A stretch of 64,000 nucleotides of DNA, taken from contig NZ_CP109473.1 in the NCBI RefSeq assembly GCF_036227405.1, forward strand, positions 186,001 to 250,000, read 5' to 3'. Made by a program: the position numbers and the translations under genes. Under the pieces are notes generated by a model. The model had not been told where the DNA came from. It saw nothing but the letters and a program-made list of their open reading frames with translations, and did no database searches. Shown piece by piece: positions 44,537 to 52,831 of this stretch (position 1 is the stretch's first letter; every line of letters starts with the position of its first letter). The stretch is from Streptomyces sp. NBC_01460 (GTDB lineage: Bacteria; Actinomycetota; Actinomycetes; Streptomycetales; Streptomycetaceae).

Positions 44537-45625
44537 ATGCGCAGGAGAACTCTGATACGCGGCGCCGTGGCGACCGCCTTGGCGCCGGCGGCCATCGTCA
44601 CCGCCGCCGGACCCGCAGTCGCCGGAGGCCCGGCTCCCGCGCGGGCCGCGACGGACCTGGAGGGCATCGACGTCTCGAACTACCAGGCCGGCATCGACTA
44701 CGCCGGCGCCGCCGCGGAAGGCCGGAGCTTCGTCATCGCCAAGGCCGGGGGGTGCCAGCTCGCCGAGGGGCCGTACGTCTCGTCCTCCTACTCCGGCCAT
44801 GTCGACGGTGCCCGCGCCGCCGGTCTGCGCGTAGGCCACTACTGGCTGACGGGGGACTTCCTCACGCCTACGGCCGCCGCCGACTTCTTCGTGGACCACC
44901 TGCACAACTACCGGGCGGGCGACGTGCTCGCTCTGGATGTCGAGGTGCTCGACGACTCGACCCGGCTCTGGAACGACGCGGATGTGTCCACCTGGTTCAA
45001 CCGGGTGCGTGAACGGGTCGGTGCGTACGTCCCGTGGTTCTACATCAGTACGGGAGCGCTGCGCTCGGGCTCCTGGGACCGCACCATCGCCGCCGGAGCC
45101 CATTTGTGGGCGGCCTCCTGGGGCTCCAACGACGGCACCTGGCCCGGTGCGCCCGACCTCGGAGGCCGCTACCCCGACTGGGCGGTCCACCAGTACGCCT
45201 CCGTCGGATCCGTCGCCGGCACCTCGCCCGTCGACCTCGACCGGGCCCGCTCCTGGGCGTTCGACTTCACCGAGCCGACCGATCCGCCGCCCGGCGGTGG
45301 GGGGTTGCCGAAGACGTCGACCGAGCAGGACGGTGTGCCGGGTCCGGTGATGTGGCAGCGGACGCAGAACTGGCTGCGGATCGAGTCGGGGTACACCGGT
45401 CCGATCGACGGGGTGCCGGGCCCGAACACGTATGCAGCGCTCCAGCGGAACATGCGGAACTGGGGATATACCGGTCCCGTCGACGGGGTACCGGGTACCC
45501 AGACCTGGGCCGCGGTCCAGCGACTGGCCGCCGCCCATGGCTACACCGGCGCGATCGACGGCGTGATGGGCCCCAACTCCTGGCGTGGCTTCAGCCGATT
45601 CATCAACCAGGACCGCTGGAACTGA
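44537..45625 (+). CDS. Tat-exported GH25 lysozyme with PG-binding domain
   Basis: A 362-residue muramidase. The N terminus RRRTLIRGAVATALAPAA with a later AxA site is Tat-like. The GH25 domain (about 40-240) shows the entry EGIDVSNYQAGIDY with a catalytic Asp, FVIAKAGG, GLRVGHYWLTGDF and the DxE motif in VLALDVEVLDD, ending WAVHQYASVG. After a Gly linker comes the same 110-residue wall-binding end as in the M23 gene, without one amino-acid difference. ATG 44537 follows GGAGGAAAC; ATG 44498 is in frame but weaker. Confidence 0.9.
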   Translation: MRRRTLIRGAVATALAPAAIVTAAGPAVAGGPAPARAATDLEGIDVSNYQAGIDYAGAAAEGRSFVIAKAGGCQLAEGPYVSSSYSGHVDGARAAGLRVGHYWLTGDFLTPTAAADFFVDHLHNYRAGDVLALDVEVLDDSTRLWNDADVSTWFNRVRERVGAYVPWFYISTGALRSGSWDRTIAAGAHLWAASWGSNDGTWPGAPDLGGRYPDWAVHQYASVGSVAGTSPVDLDRARSWAFDFTEPTDPPPGGGGLPKTSTEQDGVPGPVMWQRTQNWLRIESGYTGPIDGVPGPNTYAALQRNMRNWGYTGPVDGVPGTQTWAAVQRLAAAHGYTGAIDGVMGPNSWRGFSRFINQDRWN

Positions 45626-45632
45626 CCCACCC
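45293..45632. repeat. Right arm of a 340-bp inverted repeat
   Basis: This arm encodes the C-terminal wall-binding region of the GH25 lysozyme. It is the reverse complement of 43527-43866. The loop between the arms is 1426 bases and holds both catalytic domains. Confidence 0.85.
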
Positions 45633-45754
45633 CGGGCCTGAGGCCGCGAGGGCATGGATACGGGCGGGGGTGGTCGCGGGCGTGTGGGCCCGTCACCCCG
45701 GCCCGACGCTCTAGGCTGCCACCCGGCACCGGCCTCGATCCAGGAGCACGCATC

Positions 45755-46294
45755 ATGTTCGACCCCGCCGAAGATCTCCCGTACCCCGACTCCCTCCGAC
45801 CGGACACTCCCCCGGCGCCCCACGCTCTGCTCGCGCCGCTGGCCGGCCTGCTCGGCATCTGGGCGGGCCGGGGGCGCGGCGGGTACCCGACGCTCGACGA
45901 GGAGTTCTCCTACGCGCAGGAGATCGCCTTCAGCCATGACGGGCGGCCCTTCCTCCACTACGAGGCGCGCGCCTGGCTGGTCGACGCGGAGGGTGCCCCG
46001 CTGCGCCCTTCGGCCCGGGAGAGCGGCTGGTGGCGCGTGCAGCCGGACGGTCGTGTGGAGGCACTGATCACCCAGCCCACCGGTGTCGCGGAGATCCTCG
46101 TCGGCCGTGCGGGTGGCGGCGCGGCCGATCTCGCCAGTCATCAGGTGGCCGTCACTCCCACCGCGAAGGAGGTCGAGGCCACCCGTCGCCGGTACACGTG
46201 GACGGACGACGGCACACTCGAATTCGTCCATGATCTCGCTGCGGTCGGCCGGCCCCTGCAGCATCACCTCTCGGCGCGGCTCCGACGCCGGTGA
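45755..46294 (+). CDS. Nitrobindin-like (FABP/DUF1794) haem protein
   Basis: A 179-residue beta-barrel protein of the nitrobindin group, which binds haem and scavenges nitric oxide or peroxynitrite. The signature G-x-W-x-G-x-G is seen as [35 protein letters not shown] follows, and the haem-ligand His lies in the final strand, [14 protein letters not shown] 45755 is the natural start. It is monocistronic. It follows the lysozyme by 129 bases and its job is probably unrelated. Confidence 0.85.
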   Translation: MFDPAEDLPYPDSLRPDTPPAPHALLAPLAGLLGIWAGRGRGGYPTLDEEFSYAQEIAFSHDGRPFLHYEARAWLVDAEGAPLRPSARESGWWRVQPDGRVEALITQPTGVAEILVGRAGGGAADLASHQVAVTPTAKEVEATRRRYTWTDDGTLEFVHDLAAVGRPLQHHLSARLRRR

Positions 46295-46464
46295 GGCCCT
46301 GGTGCCTGGCGGGATGCGCGAACTGACCCCGATGGCCGTCGATCCGGACCGCCCGACGGCCTGTCCACCGGCTGGGCGCCCGACGACTGCACTGGGCCGG
46401 ACGGCGGCAGGGCTGGGGTGCCGGCCTGGCAGCGGTGTCAACAGCACTGTTCCTCTGGCTGGGC

Positions 46465-47004
46465 TCAGTCCTCGCCCTCTGCCCCGGACAGCGCTTCAGC
46501 GACGAGGCGGGTGGCGAAGTCGGGATCATCGGTGATGCGATTGATGTGCTCTGCGAGGAGGAAAGCGGTGGCTTCCAAGGGGTTCATTTCCTCCGCAGTC
46601 CAGTCTCCGTACTGTTTGCGCCACAAGGTAGGGCTCAGGTCGGTTCCCGCGGCGACGACCAGTCCTGCCATGGTGGGGATGGCCTCGGGCCGCACGCTCT
46701 TGGGCATCCTGCGCATCGTGGCCACAAGACTGGGCACCACGTACTCGATGACGTCCTTGCCCTGTGATTCATGGGCCTTCCGCAGCCACGTCATGAACAC
46801 AAAAATTAGCGTGCATACGCCGTCCAGAACGTCGTCAGCGCCCTGAGGGCCGAGCGACGCGGTGTACTGGTCGGCCAGTCGCTGCTGCTCGGGATCAAGC
46901 GCAGCCCTGCCGTCGGCAATTTCCTTGAGCCGGGAGTCGATCATGAAGAGCGCTGCGCTCACATCGCCGACAGGAGCGTGCTGGGGATCGCAAGGTGATG
47001 ACAC
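46465..47004 (-). CDS. Uncharacterised helical protein
   Basis: About 179 residues. GTG 47004 is chosen because a near-perfect ribosome site (GAGGAGGAATTCC) precedes it; the frame is open further upstream. The protein reads DSRLKEIADGRAALDPEQQR, LDGVCTLIFVFMTWLRKAHE, YVVPSLVATMRRMPKSVRPE and FLLAEHINRITDDPDFATRL. It is probably soluble, with one hydrophobic helix. No family was recognised. The strong ribosome site suggests high expression. Confidence 0.65.
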   Translation of the reverse strand: MSSPCDPQHAPVGDVSAALFMIDSRLKEIADGRAALDPEQQRLADQYTASLGPQGADDVLDGVCTLIFVFMTWLRKAHESQGKDVIEYVVPSLVATMRRMPKSVRPEAIPTMAGLVVAAGTDLSPTLWRKQYGDWTAEEMNPLEATAFLLAEHINRITDDPDFATRLVAEALSGAEGED

Positions 47005-47703
47005 GGAATTCCTCCTCGTGGGGGTGCCACGCGCCGCCGGGCACATGCGGGCCACGTCGTCAGTTCGGGCGTCAGAACGGCGGCGAAGCCTTCAACGGTG
47101 GAAGCATGTGGCCACGGGTCCACCAACTTCGGCCAGGACACAACCGGGCCTCGTGGCCTGCTCCTGCAGGGCTGAGCCATGCTGTGATCATGCCGCACTG
47201 CCGGAGCGTACGTCCCGGAATCCACCGATTGAGCAGACGGACCTACGGGGTCAGGCCGGGGCGGGAGCGATCAGGTTGCGCCACTCACCGGCTCTTCAAG
47301 AGCGCTTCGAACGGCCTCGAGACGGCGGTCGATGATTTCCGGCTCCAGGCTGATCCCGGCTTCGGCGCAGACCCGGAAGACGGTGCGTGGGGACCCCGCC
47401 GTTCCCGCCCGGACTATATGTCAGCGTCCGGGTTGGGCCCCTGCGCCATCCACGACGCCGTCTTCGGACCCGGCCTCCGGCTGAGCCGGTGAACCTGGCC
47501 GGCCGACGGAACCGGCCAGGCGCTCGTCGCCCCTCCCTCACACCGCAACAGCACCGTGAACCGACCTGGTAGGAGATCGGTCCACGGTGTGCGCACAGGT
47601 GTGGTGCGAGGCATCGTGCGGCGTACCGGATGCGGGGGGAGTGCCGGGCGTCACTGTCCCGGCGGCCTGACTCCCGTTCGGCACATGAACCACGTGACGG
47701 AAC
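47005..47703. other. Intergenic stretch
   Basis: No intact gene is supported. A minus-strand piece at about 47280-47400 (SPRTVFRVCAEAGISLEPEI) ends at a stop near 47275 and is protein-like, without a start or family. The rest is empty. Confidence 0.35.
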
Positions 47704-48885
47704 TCAGACGCAGGTACTCGTCTCCGGGGTGCAGAAATGGACCTGCGGGTAGCGCGTGGACGGCTTGGCCAGGAGGGGCTGCGGCCGGTGGCGCAGGTGC
47801 AGGTCGAGGAAGGCGCGGGTGTATCCGCGGACGATCTCTGCGACCCGGGCAGCCGGCAGGTCGGCGCCGATGTCGATCCCCAGCTGCTCGGCCAGTAGTC
47901 CGACGTCGGTGAAGGAGGCGTGTTCGGCTCCTTCCACCACAAGCCACCGCTTCCATCCGGTCAGTCGTTGCCAGTCGCGTTCCCAGGTGGTGACGGCGCC
48001 GTCACCGGTGCCCGGGGTGTACTGGTTCTGCCTGCCGAGGAACAGGAACGGCCGGGACAGGCCGCTGACGGGAAGAGGGATCTGGGTCGTGCCGTCGATG
48101 TCGACTCCCGCGCGCACCCGAGGGTCGGCCGGCATGGAGGTGACGGCACTCGCACCGCCGACGGAGTGGCCTGCCATCGCGATTCGTGACGGGTCGATGA
48201 GACGGGCGCCTTCCCATGGCGCGTGCGCCCTGGTGAGTTCGTCCAGTACGAAGGAGACGTCGGCGGCCCTGCCGGCGACCAGCCGGTTCCAGAACGCTTC
48301 GTCGTGCGGGACCTCGCAGGCGGTGCAGGTGGCGACCCGGCCGTCCGGAAAGGTGGTGGCAACACTTTCGTAGGTGTGGTCGACCGCGGCCACGACGTAG
48401 CCGTGGCTCGCGAGCTCCTCGGCGAGGGTGGTCAGCGTGGTGCGCGGCTTGGTGAAGCCCGGTGAGAGCACGACCATTGGCAGACCTCGCACACGCCCTG
48501 CCGGCCGGGCCTCGGTGAAGGCATGGGTTCGCACCGTGCTCAGCACGTCCGACGGCACCCCGGTGATGCCCCCTTCTTCGAGGAGCAGTTCAGACTCCGT
48601 CGGCGTCATGTACTGCGCGCGTCGCCCGTTCGGCGAATCCGTCGGGTACCACAGGGAGACCATGAGTTCGCGCGCGTCGGCCCCTGCGGCCCATGGGTCG
48701 GGGCGTGAGTCGTCCGTGAGGTGCAACGACGTGGTGCCGACCGCACGGGGCCCGGTCGGTCGGGGCAGATACGCGGCGCTGTCCGGGCCGTCGGCCGCCG
48801 CGGCGGGAGGTCCGCCCAGACCGACGGCGAGCGTGAACAGTGCTGTAGCGGCGGTGAGGCCACGACGGAACAGTGCAGGGTTCAC
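47704..48885 (-). CDS. Secreted PAF-acetylhydrolase-like alpha/beta hydrolase
   Basis: A 393-residue exported esterase or lipase. A signal peptide (about 1-31, LTAATALFTLAVGLGG, cleavage after AAAA) precedes the fold. Catalytic residues are Ser241 in AMAGHSVGGASA, Asp264 in GVDIDGTTQ and His322 in VEGAEHASFTD. MVVLSPGFTKPRTTLTTLA holds the oxyanion region and LMVSLWYPT the early strand, both typical of PF03403. It probably cleaves short acyl chains from lipids or drugs. The start is GTG 48885. It is divergent from a sensor kinase gene 297 bases away, its likely regulator. Confidence 0.88.
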   Translation of the reverse strand: MNPALFRRGLTAATALFTLAVGLGGPPAAAADGPDSAAYLPRPTGPRAVGTTSLHLTDDSRPDPWAAGADARELMVSLWYPTDSPNGRRAQYMTPTESELLLEEGGITGVPSDVLSTVRTHAFTEARPAGRVRGLPMVVLSPGFTKPRTTLTTLAEELASHGYVVAAVDHTYESVATTFPDGRVATCTACEVPHDEAFWNRLVAGRAADVSFVLDELTRAHAPWEGARLIDPSRIAMAGHSVGGASAVTSMPADPRVRAGVDIDGTTQIPLPVSGLSRPFLFLGRQNQYTPGTGDGAVTTWERDWQRLTGWKRWLVVEGAEHASFTDVGLLAEQLGIDIGADLPAARVAEIVRGYTRAFLDLHLRHRPQPLLAKPSTRYPQVHFCTPETSTCV

Positions 48886-49182
48886 GAGTTCGTCCCTTCT
48901 CCACCACTCGGGGCGTGCGGGCCGTCGTAGCGGCGGCTCACCTCACGCAGTTCGGTCACCGTCATGATCATGAAAGGGCTCCCCCGGTAGGACAGTTGGC
49001 TTCGTTCACGTTAGGAGCGGGACCGGTGGTCACACGTCACCCGCTCGGGCCCCTCGCGGTACCACGCTGGGATGAGTCCCGGAAATGTCATCCCTGCGAT
49101 GTAGGCGGATGAGGTATCCGGTGCGACGGAGACAACCGCCGAGGCGGACCCCGTCGGTCCGCGTGGCAGCAACAATGAACCC

Positions 49183-50484
49183 GTGATGAACGTACGTACG
49201 GGGCTGGAGCGGCTTCAGGAAGCCGCGCGGCAGACGGTCCGCGGCCTCTGGCTCTCCAGTGGTCCACCTCTGCGGCCCACCGGGCGCGCCTGGCAGTTCG
49301 ATGTGCTGGTGGCTCTGACGATCGGTATCGCCACCGTCTACTACGGCATCGACAACGCCGACAACGTCGTGGTGCGGGAGATCGCGCCGGGCGTGGAGCG
49401 CGTCGTTCCGCGCCCGAACGGCCCCGTCGGCATGGCCTTCATGGTGACCCTCGCCTTCATCGCCTCGGGCGCCCTGGTACTGCGGCGCCGCTCTCCGCTG
49501 GCGGTGCTGTGCGTCGTGACGGCCGCGACACTGGCGACGCCGCAGAGCGTCCTGCGGCTGACCTTCTACGCCTTCGTCATCGCCGTCTACAGCGCAGCCG
49601 TGTACAGCCCCTACCGGTCGGCGACCCTGGCGGCGCTGCCGGTGTCGGTCGTCCTGGTCAGCGCCTCGGGGAACTCGGTCACCCCGATCGTCCCCAATGA
49701 ATACGTCGCCCTGCTGATCCTGGTCCCGATGGCCGTGGCCGCGGTCGGCCTGCGCACCTGGAAACTCCGCACCGACGAGGGGCGCGCCCGGCTCTCCGCC
49801 CTGGAACGCGAACAAGTCGAGGCGCTGCACCGGGCCGTCGCGCACGAACGGGCCAGGATCGCCCGTGAGCTGCACGACGTCGTCACGCACAACGTCAGCG
49901 TGATGATCATCCAGGCCGGCGCCGCCCGAAAGATCATGAAGGCCTCCCCCGAGCAGGCAGGCGAGGCACTCCTCGCCGTAGAGGCGGGCGGACGAGCGGC
50001 CATGACCGAACTGCGCCACGTCATGGGATTGCTCACCATGGCCGACGAGAGCGCGCTGACGGGCCTGGAGGGTCCGGGGGCGGTCCCGGCCCCGCAACCC
50101 GGCCTGGACCAGCTGGAATCGCTGGTCGGGCGGGTACGGGACACCGGGCTTCCGGTCGAACTGACCGTGACCGGCCAGCCCCGCCCCCTCCCGCCCGGTG
50201 TCGAACTCGCCGCGTACCGCGTGGTGCAGGAAGCCCTGACCAACACCGTGAAGCATGCCGCCGGTGCGACCGCTGCTGTGATCGTCGACCACGGTCCGGA
50301 TCAGCTTCGGGTGGAGGTCACCGATACCGGAGGAGACGCGGGTGCGGGCGCGGCCGCCGGAAACGGCCGCGGGCTGATCGGACTGCGTGAGCGGCTCGCT
50401 GTCTACGGTGGCACCCTGGACACCGGCCGGCGTCCGAGCGGCGGCTACCGTGTGGAGGCCCTGATCCCCCTGGAGGCCCCGTGA
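49183..50484 (+). CDS. Membrane sensor histidine kinase (HisKA_3, NarL-system type)
   Basis: A 433-residue kinase with about five N-terminal membrane helices (LVALTIGIATVYYG, GMAFMVTLAFIASGALVL and others to about residue 190). The dimerisation/phospho-acceptor box is RARIARELHDVVTHNVSVM with His at about 231. The HATPase domain has the N-box VVQEALTNTVKHA and the G-boxes VTDTGGDAGAG and GRGLIGLRERLAVYGG. The start is GTG 49183 or ATG 49186. The stop overlaps the start of the response regulator (GTGA), so the two are coupled. Confidence 0.92.
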   Translation: MMNVRTGLERLQEAARQTVRGLWLSSGPPLRPTGRAWQFDVLVALTIGIATVYYGIDNADNVVVREIAPGVERVVPRPNGPVGMAFMVTLAFIASGALVLRRRSPLAVLCVVTAATLATPQSVLRLTFYAFVIAVYSAAVYSPYRSATLAALPVSVVLVSASGNSVTPIVPNEYVALLILVPMAVAAVGLRTWKLRTDEGRARLSALEREQVEALHRAVAHERARIARELHDVVTHNVSVMIIQAGAARKIMKASPEQAGEALLAVEAGGRAAMTELRHVMGLLTMADESALTGLEGPGAVPAPQPGLDQLESLVGRVRDTGLPVELTVTGQPRPLPPGVELAAYRVVQEALTNTVKHAAGATAAVIVDHGPDQLRVEVTDTGGDAGAGAAAGNGRGLIGLRERLAVYGGTLDTGRRPSGGYRVEALIPLEAP

Positions 50485-51269
50485 CCGAGCAGCCGTTGCG
50501 TGTCCTCCTCGCCGACGACCAGACCCTCGTCCGCACCGGATTCCGGATGATCCTGGGCGCCGACGACATCGAAGTCGTCGCCGAGGCGGCCAACGGAGCC
50601 GAGGCGGTCGAGGCGGCCCGCCGCACCCGGCCCGACGTGGTCCTGATGGACGTCCGCATGCCCGAGATGGACGGCCTGGAAGCCACCCGCCGTATTCTCA
50701 CCGCTCCCCAGGCCCGTGAACCCCGTGTCATCATCCTGACCACCTTCGACCTGGACCGGTACGTCTACGCGGCGCTCTCCGCCGGGGCCAGCGGCTTCCT
50801 CCTCAAGGACGTCACACCCGAGTACCTGGTCGCGGCCGTCCGCACCGTCCGCACCGGCGACGCCCTCCTGGCACCGGCCATCACCCGCCGCCTCGTGCAG
50901 CGGTTCGCCCGGCGCGGCAGCGACAGCGCCTCGCTCCACCGCGACCTTGCCTCGCTCACCCCGCGCGAACTGGAGGTCCTCGGCCTGCTGGCCCGCGGGC
51001 TGAGCAACGCCGAACTCGCCACCCGTCTCCACCTGGCCGAGACGACCGTCAAGACGCACATCGCCCGCATCCTCGCCAAGCTCGGACTCCGCGACCGGGT
51101 CCAGGCCGTCATCGTCGCGTACGAGACGGGGCTGGTCAGCGTCGGAGCGCGCGAGGCCTCCGAAGAGACGTGGACCAGGGCCAGGGGCCCAGCCGAACCC
51201 ACGCCTCTGCCTGTAGTTGAGCATGACTGTTCACCTGCCGACTGCTGCGCGCGCCCGGTCCGGCCCTGA
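50481..51269 (+). CDS. LuxR/NarL-family response regulator
   Basis: A 262-residue regulator. The receiver domain has the acid pair in VLLADDQ, the phospho-acceptor Asp57 in VVLMDVRMPEMDG and Lys109 in FLLKDVTPEY. The C-terminal LuxR HTH reads LTPRELEVLGLLARGLSNAE and LHLAETTVKTHIARILAKLG. A Cys-containing tail of about 40 residues follows (VVEHDCSPADCCARP), which is longer than usual. It is coupled to the kinase upstream and probably controls the divergent lipase gene. Confidence 0.92.
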   Translation: MTEQPLRVLLADDQTLVRTGFRMILGADDIEVVAEAANGAEAVEAARRTRPDVVLMDVRMPEMDGLEATRRILTAPQAREPRVIILTTFDLDRYVYAALSAGASGFLLKDVTPEYLVAAVRTVRTGDALLAPAITRRLVQRFARRGSDSASLHRDLASLTPRELEVLGLLARGLSNAELATRLHLAETTVKTHIARILAKLGLRDRVQAVIVAYETGLVSVGAREASEETWTRARGPAEPTPLPVVEHDCSPADCCARPVRP

Positions 51270-51404
51270 GCCATCGCCCGGGCAGGCACACGGCCCTCCT
51301 GGGGTCAGGAGGGAGCGGGGCCGACCGGTCCTTCCAGGGCCGGCCGAGTCGTCCACGTGCGCTCCGACGCTCCGGCCCCCGGTCTCACAGGCACCCACCG
51401 GGAC

Positions 51405-51755
51405 TCATTCGGCCTGCTGGGCGATCTGTGGCTGGGTGAAGAACCGCCGGATTCCGGTGATGTCGAGGAGGCGCCGGAGGAACGGGGGCTGGTTGTCCAG
51501 GTGCAGGCGTACGGAGTGCGCGGTGGTCTTGCGGTGGATCATCAGGAGGGAGGAGATACCGACGGAGTCGCAGAAGGTGAGGTCAGCACAGTCGAGGCGC
51601 AGATCGCACAGGCCGGGGTGCTCGGTGAGGCACCGCTCTGCCTGCTCGACCACGGTGTCGCCCGTGTTGTGGTCCAGGTCGCCGGCGAGATGGAGGCATG
51701 CGCTGCCCCGACGGGTCTCGACGGTCAGGGTGAAGGAGGAGGGCAGCGAAGTCAT
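51405..51755 (-). CDS. STAS-domain anti-sigma-factor antagonist
   Basis: A 116-residue STAS protein of the RsbV/BldG type. The conserved phospho-site is LTFCDSVGISSLL with Ser64. SACLHLAGDLDHNTGDTVVE is the first strand-helix unit. In its dephosphorylated form it would bind an anti-sigma kinase and free a sigma factor. Its ATG overlaps the stop of the B12-binding gene upstream, so it is the last gene of a three-gene minus-strand operon with its presumed phosphatase. Confidence 0.9.
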   Translation of the reverse strand: MTSLPSSFTLTVETRRGSACLHLAGDLDHNTGDTVVEQAERCLTEHPGLCDLRLDCADLTFCDSVGISSLLMIHRKTTAHSVRLHLDNQPPFLRRLLDITGIRRFFTQPQIAQQAE

Positions 51756-52831
51756 GCGGGCGCTCCGTGGTGCGGTCCGGTGGTGGCACGGTCCAGCGCG
51801 AAACGCGCCTGGTCGAGCAGTCGTGTGGTGCGGGGGAAGTCCTTGAGTTCGGTGGCCAGGATGTCCAGGGCGGGGTGCAGGGACCGGGCGGGGACGTGGC
51901 GTGCGGTGAGGATGTCCGCGGTCCAGGTGATGAACGTGGTGAACAGGTCGCCGTCGTCGGTGTAGAGGCTGACGGTGAGGAATTCGACGATGTGGGCGAT
52001 GTCTTCGGCGGTGCGCTCACGCTGGTGGGCGGTGTAGGCCGCCATCGCGGGGAAGCGGTCTTCGAGCTGGGTGAGAACCGTCTTGATGAGCTGGTGCTGG
52101 GTGCGGGCGACGAGCGTGTACTCCTGGTCGGCCAGGTGGGGCAGGTCGTCGATCTGCTGGTGCCCGCTGGCGAGGTCGGGGGCGGGGATACCGTCGGCGA
52201 GCCGACGTGCCGCGGCGCGAGCGTCGGGGGCCCAGGCGTTGGCGCCGAGGAGGCGGGCGTATCGGCCGTCGTGCCCGAAGGCGGCGCCGCCGGCGAGGAC
52301 GGGGACGCCGATGGCCTGGCAGGCGGTGATCGCCGCGTGGGCGGTGGGCAGCCGGGTGGGGAGGGAGGAGGAAAGGGCCACCGTGTCCGCGCCGCTGTTG
52401 TGCAGGTGGGCGATGAGGTGCTGGGTGGGGACCTGGGCGCCGAGGAAGTCGACCCGCCAGCCGCGCAGGGTGAGCACTTCGGCCAGGAGGCGCGCCGGCA
52501 AGGAGTGCCATTCCTGGTCCACGCAGGCCACGGTGATGTGACCGAGGCTGGGTGGGGTCCGGTGGGCGGGATGGTGGGCGAGGGCAGCGATGACCCGCTC
52601 GGTGATGGCGCTGGCCGCGTGCTCCTGCGCGACACTGAGCCGGTTGGCGGCCCATTCGGTGCCCACCTTCGCCTGGACCGGGGCGATGAGGTCCAGCAGA
52701 GCCGTCTCCGTGTCCATGCCGTTGTCGAGGGCCGTGAAGACGATGCCGGCAGCGCGGTACTCGTCGCGGGACGTCACGGCTTCCCACAGCTGGTCCCGCA
52801 TACTCCGGGCTGCGGCGGTCCGGGCGTTCAC
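51752..52831 (-). CDS. Cobalamin-binding photoreceptor-like protein without DNA-binding domain
   Basis: A 359-residue protein. Residues 1-90 form the helical cap of CarH/LitR-type B12 domains and contain the W-x9-EH motif (Trp60, Glu70-His71, in EWAANRLSVAQEH) that contacts adenosylcobalamin. The Rossmann part follows with the lower-ligand His109 in VDQEWHSLPARLL and VDFLGAQVPTQHL. The C-terminal 130 residues are helical (LVARTQHQLIKTVLTQLEDR, VEFLTVSLYTDDGDLFTTF), like globin/RsbR-type sensory domains. No MerR HTH is present. GTG 52831 overlaps the phosphatase stop, and the stop overlaps the STAS start. Confidence 0.85.
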   Translation of the reverse strand: MNARTAAARSMRDQLWEAVTSRDEYRAAGIVFTALDNGMDTETALLDLIAPVQAKVGTEWAANRLSVAQEHAASAITERVIAALAHHPAHRTPPSLGHITVACVDQEWHSLPARLLAEVLTLRGWRVDFLGAQVPTQHLIAHLHNSGADTVALSSSLPTRLPTAHAAITACQAIGVPVLAGGAAFGHDGRYARLLGANAWAPDARAAARRLADGIPAPDLASGHQQIDDLPHLADQEYTLVARTQHQLIKTVLTQLEDRFPAMAAYTAHQRERTAEDIAHIVEFLTVSLYTDDGDLFTTFITWTADILTARHVPARSLHPALDILATELKDFPRTTRLLDQARFALDRATTGPHHGAPA

